Assembly (NCBI GenBank): GCA_951804985.1
Contig: OX638130.1
Span: 128,415,593 to 128,479,592, forward strand
DNA length: 64,000 nt
Source: Dryomyza anilis
Taxonomy: Eukaryota; Arthropoda; Insecta; Diptera; Dryomyzidae
Reading direction: 5' to 3'
The translations under genes and the position numbers were made by a program. Positions 45,409 to 56,440 of this stretch are shown piece by piece. The stretch's first letter is position 1; every line of letters begins with the position of its first letter. A model generated the notes under the pieces. It was not told the DNA's origin and did not search any database. It saw only the letters and a list, made by a program, of their open reading frames with translations.

Positions 45409-45622
45409 TACATCCAGAAATAAATTTCTTCAAATCCCATTAAATTTGGTCAATAGGACAATTATTGATTTAATAGTATACAAAAAATATATCTTTTCAT
45501 ATAAATGTCATGGTATTTTCTAGTATTTAATGGTATTTTCCGATTAAAATAATATTTTAGCCTTTTAGCCTAATATTAATAGTAAAAAACTATTATTTAT
45601 ATAGTATTTTTTTCTGGGTGTA
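45409..45622. mobile_element. CACCCAGAAAAAAAT MITE, copy 1
   Basis: It starts TACATCCAGAAATAAATTTC and ends ATTTTTTTCTGGGTGTA. The interior CCCATTAAA.TTGGTCAATA and TTAATAGTAAAAAACTATTA is shared with 48940 and 59756. The TA flanks fit Tc1/mariner-type MITEs. Confidence 0.8.
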
Positions 45623-47304
45623 GCAAAAAATGTTGCAAATATAATTTTAAATTTGACAATTTTTCAAGTAAAACCATGAAATTAATTTCTAATCATCAAA
45701 CTAATTTACGATAGTATAATTTTACAAAATTTTGTTCAAATATATATTTTTAAATAACAAATGCACCAACTCATGTATTTCTCAGTGACAATTCGTTTTA
45801 AAATCGGTTGAATATCGTGTAGCTTCAATTTTTAATTCAAATGGGGATTGGAAAATAGAAATATTATTCAAACGATAATAAAAAACATGAGTAGGTTGAG
45901 TATTTAGGTAATTTATTAAGAAAGTTGTATCAGGGAAGAATGTTCCGGGAATGAATTGTGTCCAAGAAAAATTGTTTTCTAAGAAAAATTGTCTCTTGCA
46001 AAAATTGCCTCGTAGAAGAATTGTCAAATAGTCGCGGGATAGTATTAGACGACGATCAATTGTCTGGGGAGTGAATTATGTGGGGAAAGAACTGTTCTGA
46101 GAATAATGTCTCCACTTTGGATAAAATTTCATGTAAAATTAGTAAATTAGTTTATAAATTCAATTTCTCAGAAAATTGAATTCGTTTGGAAAACAATTAG
46201 TTGTATTGAGACATCGAATTCAAAACCGTTTGTTTAGAAATGTCTATATATAATTCTATCGAAATCTGGAACATTCCGATAGTTTAGTTTTGAAAATATA
46301 TAATTTATTTAAACAAAATGTTTTAACAATTAAAATGTTTACAGTGTACTTCATTCAGTATATTGCCGTAGCATCAAAATATTCCTATTGTTAATTCTAT
46401 ACAGTTTTAAATATTCTTACTTAATTTCAGTGTAGATTTAACACTTTTCCCACAGCGCTCTGGTTCTCGTTTCATGCAAACGCATATGCGTTGTCCATAA
46501 ACATGTTGTATTTGTGGGTAGTGTAAACGATAACTTGGTCAAAAATATAAGCGACGTCCGGACGTGACTATCTTAACGCTCCACACAGGCACAGATATGT
46601 ATATTCTACCCGCACCCAGGGTCCTGCACAATATTCACAACACATTCGCACATGAATTGTGCATGAATAACTTTTCCACACTCAAATTTGATTTTATTTC
46701 TTTTATACATGATTTTTCGTTTTTCTGCTACTTTATTTTTTTTCATGCATTATTATTTTTTTTTTTTCTATGCTATTCTCAACCGCATTTTAATCCGAAA
46801 CTAAGATGGTGAAAAATCTGCATGTAGATGAGAGTATTTATTCGATACACTTCATATTTGCATTTAAATGGTGCCGGCCCATGTGTGGATGTGTCTGTGT
46901 GTGTGTCTCAGGATAATGCGTATGAAATTCTTAAGGATATATGAAATAATGCTGATGAGATGCAATAGAATGTGATACGTTTTGAATGGGCGGCCAATTT
47001 GTAGCAGATTAGTGGCTAAGGCGTCGAAAGAGGCACAATGCACAGTGGTTGAAATTCCGAGTAGGTGGCGAAAATAATATAAGTTTAGAAGTACCGCAAA
47101 TATTTTTGTTATATCAGTACAAAAGACTTAAGTTTTTGCTTTAATTTACGACTTTTGTCATATAAATCGGGTAATGAGAACCAGAGTTAGTCAAGGTTAA
47201 CTTCAAGAATTTGTCAAATTTTAGTACGAGCTAAATTTATCTTATTTATACATTTTTATTTAAAAGTCTCAAAGTTTTACCGAATCTATGCGTTTCTCTA
47301 TCTA
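45623..47304. other. No gene; weak Helitron-like relic 45925-46110
   Basis: GGGAAGAATGTTCC, AAGAAAAATTGT and AGAAGAATTGTC words resemble the simple-repeat tail of family H1 Helitrons, in decayed form. Elsewhere AT-rich, with no supported frame. Confidence 0.35.
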
Positions 47305-47460
47305 AACATTAGAGAGGTGCGTGTTATATTTGTACTCTAATGGTTGGACATACAGTTCTACCAGAACTTCGACCTACACATCGAATGGTGAAATTTTTTC
47401 ATAGATCTTTTTTGACTCTGATTCATACCAAGATCTGCTAGAAGTAGCGCCCTATAAATA
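47305..47460 (-). mobile_element. Decayed SINE family 1 relic
   Basis: GTGCGTGTTATATTTGTACTC, GACATACAGTT, CGAATGGTGA, TTTTCATAGATC and TAGCGCCCTATA follow the minus-strand order of the SINE at 13014-13316. It is strongly diverged and lacks the tRNA head. Confidence 0.65.
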
Positions 47461-48939
47461 TAAGTATTTTATTATTAGACATCCTGCAGATTCATCGAGC
47501 TTAAATAGACCAGTGCTTGACTAATAAATCTTTACCAAAGACTTAGCCAAAACTGTCAGATCAATGTCCGATTTTGACGCACTAATTTTTTGCCAAGTCT
47601 TGACACTTTTTATCACTCCAATGCTTAACCAATTTCAGCTATATCTGGATATTAGCTTGGACCAGTGTAATGCATTCATGGCGCAAGATTGGGCGACGCT
47701 GGGGCCTATCGTTTTGTTCCAACAAGGCTGCTACGAGACCTTTTGGTTCTTAGTTTAACGCACGAAATAACAAAGCCACTCTTCAACGGTTCGAAATCGA
47801 AATTGTAAGTCTATTAAAATTAAATTTGGATGGAAATACAACATTTCGAGTACATTGTGCGCACATTTGACAAAAATGTTCGACACTAAGATTGAATTTT
47901 ACATATTCATATGGATTTGAACATTACAAAAACAATGACGTTTTCATTTTTTTCCCTCCATGTCCAGTTTCAAGGATATTCTAAAATAAAGGACAAAATA
48001 TAATTAAATTTAGTAACTACATATTTTAAACATTTATTTATTTTTCACGTAATCGAATCGTATATGAATTAATTTAATATAGAGACTTTAAAATTAATGT
48101 GATTTTCTATCTTAAAAATTGAAGTACAGAAATAGTGCAGACCTGAACACAGGGAAATAACTACTCAAAAAAGAACCTGTTTAAGCACAAAACTCACTCT
48201 TTATTGTTTACATCCCAGGAGCCAGGATAAGTATTTTCAAAATTGACATGAATACCTGTTGTGTATTTTATACCTAAAAAAGTGAGTGTAACTTTATATA
48301 TAACGTCTACTGAGCGTAGATTGATCCTTTAAAAATCATTAATATTGGTATTAAAACTACTAGAAAGAAATTTAATATGTACTACAGACATGAAGCCTTG
48401 GATAGTGTCTACATTTGGTTATCAGACAGCAAATCCATAACTACTACAGTTTTCTCAATAAATCAACGGTAATAATGTGCTCACTTTAGGATCCTTATGG
48501 TCATAAATCTCGTTAACCTGAGTTTAAGTTTGTTAGGTGAAATTTCTTCAGATTACTCAAGAATGCTAAAAAAAATTGTCAAATCTCTGACACAAACAAA
48601 AAAGTTCTTTTGTTGCACAGTGTAATTATTAAAGTACTGTCTTACAACATAAAAATAATCGTTGGTGTAATTTCAACTAAAATTACTATAACATATCCTA
48701 TATGTTTCGATCATTCGTCCATTTTTCATTTTACATTTAAAAGATATCGCTAATAAAAACTGAAACATATCGTCGAATTGGACACCGAAAAAATTATTGT
48801 AGTAAAGTATACTATATTTATGTCTTCGTTTTGCAGTTCTACTACATTTTGAGCGTTTTTTTAATACATTTGTATTAATTTGTCTGGATTTTACTACACA
48901 AAGTATTAGAAATTCGTTTTCTACATATTGCATATGTAG
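47461..48939. other. No gene; relic repeat 47893-47980
   Basis: 47893-47980 matches 11169-11253 (see that entry). Short frames at 47564-47758 and 48673-48933 have no domain. Confidence 0.45.
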
Positions 48940-49138
48940 TACACCCAGAAAAAAATTCCCTCAAATCCCATTAAAATTGGTCAATTATTGATTTAATAGT
49001 ATACAAAAAATAAAAATTTTCATATAAACTCAATGGCAATGTCATGGTATTTTCTAGTATTTAATGATATTTTCGGATTAAAATAATAACTTATTCTATT
49101 GAATATCTTTAATAGTAAAAAACTATTATTTATATAGT
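48940..49138. mobile_element. CACCCAGAAAAAAAT MITE, copy 2 (right end lost)
   Basis: The left end TACACCCAGAAAAAAATTCC and interior match 59756-59966. Homology ends at TATTTATATAGT before the right terminus. Confidence 0.8.
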
Positions 49139-49839
49139 GAAATGTATTATATTGTGTATTATAGTTTAATATTAAATTATAAATTATTAACATATTATTA
49201 TAAATTCTTCTATAAATTATATTCTATAAATTTACTATAAATTCCCCTGTCTACAAAAATATGTATCACTTAAAGTTAATTGTTTTTATAAAAATTTGTT
49301 TAAAATTGAATTTCTTATATAAAATCTTAAAATTAACAGCCCTATTAAAATTGCTCTAAATATGAAAACTTAATTTACTTACACAATCTTGTATTTGTAC
49401 TATAGAACTAAATAGTTTTCAGGTTTATAATTAATTCTTGTATCTTATTTTTGTTATAAAAAAAATTATATTAATATTCATTCCTATAATTTTCCGAATT
49501 AATACAAATAAATATGTTATGTAATAATTATCACAACAAAGTAAAATAACTACATATTATTGTAAAATTAAAGGCATATATATTAATTTCTCTACATATT
49601 TCTGAACGTATAAATAAAGACAAAATGTAGGTTTTTTAATACATATGTATTGAAATTTTATATAGAAAAGCTGTTAAATTATATAGTAATTTTGCATATA
49701 AAAACAACTACATCAGTTTAGTAAAAATAAATACAAATACTTTTGGACGTAAATCAAATACATATGTATTTATTTTAAAGACATTTTTATGTTATTTTTA
49801 ATACAGTATTTTTTTCGGTGGAAAATTTTGTTTCCTATG
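49139..49839. other. Very AT-rich DNA, no gene
   Basis: TTTTTAATACATATGTATT.A words recur (near 48862, 49634, 49755) but no unit or element end can be set. Confidence 0.45.
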
Positions 49840-50146
49840 ATAATAACACAACACAACAAAAAAAATATATCCGCGATCTAAGTATGATTTTCCATTGGAC
49901 TTCAAGATTCTAATCACTACCTCATACCCAGTTTTTTCAGATTGCCTCAAATTACAAATATTTGAGTTTTCGATCATATTTCTTTTGTATTTCATTGAGA
50001 ATACTTCTGCTACTATTTTTAAATAAAATACATGAAATTCGGATTGATCTGACCAAAGTTTTGACCAGTCAAACGCAAAATATTAATTTTAAGACGTTCC
50101 TATTATTTATTGCATAACATGTATGATTTTCATAATTAAATAAAAG
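49840..50146 (-). mobile_element. Half copy of the ACAGTA..CAACAAA foldback
   Basis: The complement matches 19255-19563: CATGTTATGCAATAAATA, GCGTTTGACT, AAACTTTGGTCA, CAATCTGAAAAAAC and the terminal TTGTTGTGTTGTG. The other half is missing. Confidence 0.65.
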
Positions 50147-50158
50147 TATATATCTTAT

Positions 50159-50475
50159 CGTAGCTGCGGTAGCTCAGTGGTTAGTGCGTTGGACTGCGAG
50201 CCGAAAGGTCCCCGGTTCAAGCTTGGACTGGGGCTAACAACATCTTTTCATAGAAACATTTTCTATACCGCGCTACCTCTCGTCAGTAAATGGCAAACCT
50301 ACGAGAGTAAAACCATTGCCTATGAAAAAGCTCTCACCCGCCGTTCGGATTCGGCAATAAACTGTAGGTCCCACCACTTTGAGTACAAATATAACACGCA
50401 CAGCTCAAAATGGTGAGAGAGCTCGGCCGAAGTTCTATACAGGACTGTAGCGCCAAACTATTATATTATTATTAT
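50159..50475 (+). mobile_element. tRNA-headed SINE, family 1, copy 3
   Basis: The best-preserved copy: box A-like TAGCTCAGTGG, box B-like GGTTCAAGCTT, a body ending GCGCCAAACTATTA and a TTA-repeat tail. A perfect 12-bp target-site duplication TATATATCTTAT lies at 50147-50158 and 50476-50487. A 79-codon frame inside is incidental. Confidence 0.92.
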
Positions 50476-50487
50476 TATATATCTTAT

Positions 50488-52034
50488 ATCAGACTTGATC
50501 TATAATTCTAAGCTTCCTCTTACTTTGTTTTTGCAAATCGCTCTTTAAGTCCTGAGCAAATTCGATTCAAAAACATAGGTTTTTTTTTGCCGATATGAAC
50601 AAAGGCAGGAACATATTTTATTTAATTTTAAAAATATGGAAATCTAGTAGGTGTTCTTTATTTGACTCTATTGTATGATGTATGAGGCAAACCCATAACA
50701 TATTTGCAAATCGGAAACAATGAAATAAAGTAATTTTTGAATGAGCTCTCAATAAAATCAACCACTGTGCGTCGGACGGCGGCTGAATAGAAAAGCCAGC
50801 AAAAGCGGTAAAAGCAGTAAAAACAGAAAATGAGCCAAAGAACCTAAAGGAACTCAGTTGGTTTTGAATCGTTGAGTTTGAAAACACAATTTACTGGCAA
50901 TCGTTTTTAAAATTGCTTTCTGTTGTTACCGACTACTGCAAATTCCAATCAAATACAAATCGAAAAATATATTTTCAACAAATTGTTTTGTTGTTATTGT
51001 TGATACTTGGTTATTGTATTGATGTTGATTGTTGTTGTTGTTTGTATTACTGTAATGTCTGTCTGTTGGTCTGCTATGGCTTTTAAACGAATTCCTCGAT
51101 TGAGAAATTGTGGCTAAAATTAGTACTAAATTTTTAATTGCCACAAATGCACGACCACAAATCGTTCGAATTGCCAATAAAATGTAAGCGGCCGTGTTTA
51201 TGCCGCATGGCTCACGGCAAGTGGCACCGCAGCCGCACCGTTTAACCCGCCGGCCGGTTGGGTTGGTGGGCGGTCGGTTGTACAAGGCCGATAGTCGCGC
51301 CATCGGCCAATTTAAATATGCGACATGTTTTTGCATAAATTTAAATTTAAATAATAATTATAAATAAAACTGAAGCCAACAAAAATAATTGAGGCATAAA
51401 TCGCGGCCGCAGCAAATAGCAAAAGAGCCGCAAGCCATGCCGCGCTGCGCCGCCAACCGCATGCCACCTGCCTGTTTTTGCTACTGCTTTAAATGCCATT
51501 ATTAGTGCCGCTTTTTCTGAGCAGCCAGGACGATTTTATTATTGGCCACTGCGCCATGCAACGCAACGCAACGTAAACACAATTAGTGCCAATTGACCAA
51601 ATTAACCAAAAATTTGAATGGCTCAGTATTAATGGGCTGGAGGGCGGTACATGCGGTACACGCGGCACACGTAAACGCAAACGCAGCCGCAACGCATTTT
51701 GCACAATATAAATAAGCGCTCAATTTTATTGTTATAACAACGTTTTACGGTCGGCCGATGTGTTGCTGGCCTTATATTGTTGGCTGCAATTAATGCTAAA
51801 CGGTAAAGCGCAGCATTAATTGAAAATTAAAATTTTGCGAAGCGATTGGGTTTTAGATTTGTTGGATGCTGCTGGCAAAAGCAGCGAGGCGGGCGTTCGG
51901 TAAACAGTACGAGGAGTAAGGGCTAGCAACGGTTATGGCACATAGAGCAGTAGGTAAATTTGTATTTTATACGATATAAATTAATTTCGTTTAAATTTCT
52001 AATTTAACTGCGGTTTTAGCTGCATATTCTGTTT
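50488..52034. other. No gene; GC-rich island about 51180-51950
   Basis: 51180-51480 and 51620-51920 are strikingly GC-rich (CCGCCGGCCGGTTGGG, GCGGCCGCAGC, GCAGCCGCAACGC). Frames overlap on both strands (136 codons minus at 50926-51336, 71 minus at 51489-51704) without a domain. Palindromic CGGCCG words recur. This could be conserved regulatory DNA; it is not repetitive within the window. Confidence 0.4.
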
Positions 52035-53735
52035 TCATTGAAAATCCAATTTTTCACTAAAAATTAAATTTTTCACTAACAATTAAATTTTTCACTAAAA
52101 ATTAAATTTTTCACTAAAAATTCAATATTTCACTAAAAATTCAATTTTTCACTAAAAATTCAATTTTTCACTAAAAATTAAATTTTTCACTAAAATTCAA
52201 TTTTTCACTAAAAATTAAAATTCGATTTTTCACTAAAAATTCAATTTTTCAACACTAAAAATTCAATTTTTCACTAAAAATTCAATTTTTTACTAAAAAT
52301 TCAAATTTTCACTAAAAATTAAATTTTTCACTAAAAATTAAATTTTTCACTAAAAATTCAATTTTTCATTAAAAATTCATTTTTTCACTAAAAATTCAAT
52401 TTTTCACTAAAAATTCAATTTTTCACTAAAAATTCAATTTTTCACTAAAAATTCAATTTTTCACTAAAAATTCAATTTTTCACTAAAAATTCAATTTTTC
52501 ACTAAAAATTCAATTTTTCACTAAAAATTCAATTTTTCACTAAAAATTCAATTTTTCACTAAAAATTCAATTTTTCACTAAAAATTCAATTTTTCACTAA
52601 AAATTCAATTTTTCACTAAAAATTCAATTTTTCACTAAAAATTCAATTTTTCACTAAAAATTCAATTTTTCACTAAAAATTCAATTTTTCACTAAAAATT
52701 CAATTTTTCACTAAAAATTCAATTTTTCACTAAAAATTCAATTTTTCACTAAAAATTCAATTTTTCACTAAAAATTCAATTTTCACTAAAAATTCAATTT
52801 TTACTAAAAATTCAATTTTTCACCAAAAATTCAATTTTTCACTAAAAATTCAATTTTTCACTAAAAATTCAATTTTTTACTAAAAATTCAATTTTTTACT
52901 AAAAATTCAATTTTTCACTAAAAATTCAATTTTTCACTAAAAATTCCATTTTTTACTAAAAATTCAATTTTTCACTAAAAATTCAATTTTTCACTAAAAA
53001 TTCAATTTTTCACTAAAAATTCAATTTTTCACTAAAAATTCAATTTTCACTAAAAATTCAATTTTTCACTAAAAATTCAATTTTTCACTAAAAATTCAAT
53101 TTTTTACTAAAAATTCAATTTTTCACTAAAATTCAATTTTTCACTAAAAATTCAATTTTTCACTAAAAATTCAATTTTTCACTAAAAATTCAATTTTTCA
53201 CTAAAAATTCAATTTTTCACTAAAAATTCAATTTTTCACTAAAAATTCAATTTTTCACTAAAAATTAAATTTTTCACTAAAAATTAAAATTTTCACTAAA
53301 AATTAAATTTTTTACTAAAATTCAATTTTTCACTAAAATTCAATTTTTCTATATAAATTCTATTTTTCACTAAAAATTAAAATTCAATTATTCACTTAAA
53401 ATTCAATTTTTCACTAAAAATTCAATTTTTCAAAAAAAATTCAATGTTTTCACTAAAAATTAAAATTCATTAAATTAAAATTATTCACTTAAAATTCAAT
53501 TTTTTACTAAAAATTCCGTTTTTCACTAAAAATTCCATTTTTCACTAAAAATTAAATGTTTCACTAAAAATTAAATTTTTCAATTTTTCATTAGAAATTC
53601 AATTTTTATAAAAAATTAAATTTTTTACTAACAATTAAAATTTTTATTAAAATTCAATTTTTCACAAAAAATTCAAATTTTCACAAAAAATTCAATTTTT
53701 CACAAAAAATACAAAATTTCACTATTTTTATTTCC
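52035..53735. repeat. 19-bp satellite, ~1.7-kb array
   Basis: About ninety units of CACTAAAAATTCAATTTTT, nearly identical in the centre (52380-53260) and more variable at both edges. Homopolymer runs of five A and five T lie about half a unit apart. It is the same family as 25926-26690. Confidence 0.97.
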
Positions 53736-54107
53736 ACCAATTTTGAATTTCCATTACAAATAACTTAATTAATTTTCAAACTTTTGCAAAACTCATTACA
53801 AGCTACTCAATGTGATGAATCTATTCTGCTGCATCAAAACTCAAGCCATACAAATTTAATAAATTGATTAATAAATCAAAATCGACGCAGTGCGGCTTCC
53901 ACTTCAAATTAGTTAACAAGGATCATGCAGGTAACTAACCTGGCCAACAACAACAGCCAAATTACGCAGCACAACAAGAACAAGAATTGGTCTGACTGGT
54001 TGCCATAATCTTGGTCATAAGTTTTGGATCCGGCTCCTCAACCGCTTGCAATGCAGCACAAGCGGATTTGTCACAAGTTCGTTAGTTGACTGCTTCAAAG
54101 CGCAACC
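53736..54107. other. Spacer, nothing recognised
   Basis: A short GC-richer patch (53880-54110) has no gene or repeat. Confidence 0.45.
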
Positions 54108-54304
54108 TACACGTAGAAAATAGTGTCTTAATATTAAGAAAAATTTGCTGGTTTTAAGAAAACATATTTCTTAAAACTACTACTTTACTACAAGAAACGT
54201 TTTTCTTGATACAAAAATCATTTTGTTATTTTACGGACACTGTTTCTTTCACTCTATTACAATTAGTTATTTTCTTATTATTAAGAAACTCTTTTCTAAG
54301 TGTA
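54108..54304. mobile_element. MITE with TACACGTAGAAAA ends
   Basis: TACACGTAGAAAATAGTGTC on the left and the complement of TACACTTAGAAAAGAGTTTC on the right, with TTAATATTAAGAAAA continuing the pairing. TA flanks. Related in plan (TACACnnAGAAAA) to the family at 59756 but with a different interior. Confidence 0.75.
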
Positions 54305-54989
54305 TGCAGTACAAAAAGAAGAAAAAGAGATTTAAGTAGAAGTAGAACTGAAGGAAGTAGACGGGAAGAACTTGCAGAAAAAGAAAAAGTATCATCAGAA
54401 GCACTTGTAACATAGTTTTAACTACGTTCGCACAAAATCCACTCTATTCAACGGGGTAAAAACAAAAACGGTTGAAATAATAACCCGGTAGATGGTGCTA
54501 TTTGTGCCGGTATATTGTGGTGATGGCGCTAGTGATGTCGATGATGAAGGCATAGCAACGGTTGGGCGAAACTTAAAAGACTTTCTTGAAACTTGTAACT
54601 TGTTACATTCGCTGGAGCATATCGTATGTGATGCGAAGATAGTGCGGCAGTAGACACTTGAGAATTGCTAAGTAGATTCACTGGCATCGCTCTGTTCAAA
54701 ACACACACATTTCTTTATACCCTACATATTTTTTTTTTTATATTGTGTGTAATATAAATTTTTGCATATGCAACGCGTAATAATAACAACAAGCGTCTGC
54801 ATGGTTTTTGTTTTAGTTTTATTTTTAATTTAGCCACAGAAAATTGCAACAGACGTTCGTGGGAAATGTAGTCGTAGCACCCAGTAGAACATTTTATTTT
54901 TTGAATTTCTTATTACACGAAGGATAAAACAAATCCAGATGAAATCAAGAAATATGCAGCTAATGCCAAAATATATTAAATTAATAATA
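54305..54989. other. No gene
   Basis: A purine-rich patch (54310-54400) gives a short Lys/Arg/Glu frame without a domain. TATACCCTACA near 54717 is a possible DINE-1-like head of a few bases. Confidence 0.4.
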
Positions 54990-55115
54990 AAAATTGTATT
55001 TTATAACAAATTTTCTTGATTAGGTTAAACACCCTGTATCTTAAACTGGATGCTAAATTAGACATAATTTTATTTTATATTTTCTTATTTGTTGAGTCAT
55101 AGAATGACCCCAAAT
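54990..55115 (+). mobile_element. Half copy of the nested CAGGGTGTTT MITE
   Basis: ATTTTCTTGATTAGGTT, AAACACCCTGTATC, AGACATAATTTTATTT and TTGAGTCATAGAATGACCCC follow the order of 14628-14760. The segment spans the junction of the inner and outer elements there. Confidence 0.75.
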
Positions 55116-55699
55116 ATTGGAATAATTTTAACAATTCATAAAGTTAAATAGAAATTCAGAAGAAACCGTTTATTTATTTCGTTAAATTTGATATTTTTTT
55201 ATTTTAAAATAATAAAATTAAATAAATTTAGATATTATGTATTTTTTGCAGAATATTCAGAATATAGAAATATTCGGGTATAAATTCCAAAACTCAACAA
55301 TAAAAAATTAAATTGAATTGAATGCATTTTTCAACATTTTAACAGACAACAAATTAATTTTGTTTTGTATTATTAAAGAAAACCAACGATACCTTTATCA
55401 TTTAGGCTTAAATTATCGTTTTCAGTAATCAATAATGGAATTAAAAATATAAGGTTTTCAAAAACTTTGACTCTATTACCTTTTTTGACAATATAGTTGT
55501 TTTTGTTGATATGGATATAGAATCAATATCAAACATATTTTTATTTTAAATGAACAATTTTTATATGACAGATATTCTAAATACACAATTGACGTATAAA
55601 ACATATTAAGGTTTATATCGAAAATTATCATTTTTTGATCGAATAACACTACACAGCAGACTATTTTTGTATTATGTAAACTGACTACCTGATTCCGAG
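55116..55699. other. AT-rich DNA, no gene
   Basis: Nothing recognised. Confidence 0.5.
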
Positions 55700-56440
55700 A
55701 GTATGGTTTAAAAATGTTTTTTGGATAGGTTCACAAAATATCGGCCAATAACTTTTGAACCGAGCTTTTAAAAAGGGAGTACATGTATTTGTAAATATCT
55801 CCAAATAACTCACATGATCAATAGTTATATCAAATGAAAGGTATTTAAGTATCCAATAAACATTTCTCACAATATTTTTAAATCCATTTACTAGTTTAAG
55901 AGAACTCGATAGAAGAACTTCAAAAAAATTATTTTTTCGACAATAATTCTAATTAAAAAATGCATTTAAAAAATTGTTAAAAAAATCGAGAAAGTAAGTT
56001 TGTAATATTTCAAAATTAGTCCACACTCTTTCGAAGAAATTGAGCTATCAATGACAAAAATGTATATGTAACATTTTCGGATAAAATAAATAATGTGAAA
56101 AGTGCAGGCTAATTTTGGAATATCACAGACTGTGAATCAACTCGCTTTTTAGATTTTTACAATTTTTTTAAATGCATCTTTGATTTAAATTTTTGTCAAA
56201 GAAAATTACGTTTTCCGAGTTCTTCTATCGAAATCTCTCAAACCAGTAAACTAATTCCAAATTGTTGTGAGAAATTTTTATTGGATTTTAAATTGCCTTT
56301 TATTCAGTACTAAATTAGATCATTTAAAACGCAAATATATGTGACCATCTTTTTAAAAGTTCGGTTCAAATGTAATGGGCCGATATCTCTAGAATTTTAA
56401 TATGATAAAATGTTCGTAATGTCTTAAAACATTTTTCTAC
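55700..56440. mobile_element. Large foldback, ~350-bp arms
   Basis: ATCGGCCAATAACTTTTGAA and CCGAGCTTTTAAAAAG on the left are mirrored by CTTTTTAAAAGTTCGG, TTCAAATGTAATGGGCCGAT on the right. ATCCAATAAACATTTCTCAC, GAGAACTCGATAGAAGAACT and their complements extend the pairing toward a short centre near 56030. Arms differ by scattered substitutions and small indels. No protein. Confidence 0.8.

Noticed and set aside
50166..50240. tRNA gene
   Set aside because: Pol III-like boxes are present but the anticodon and acceptor stems do not pair. The head is followed by a conserved body and target-site duplications, so it is a SINE.
52035..53735. CRISPR-like array
   Set aside because: Units are contiguous 19-bp tandem repeats without spacers, in a eukaryotic context with no cas genes.
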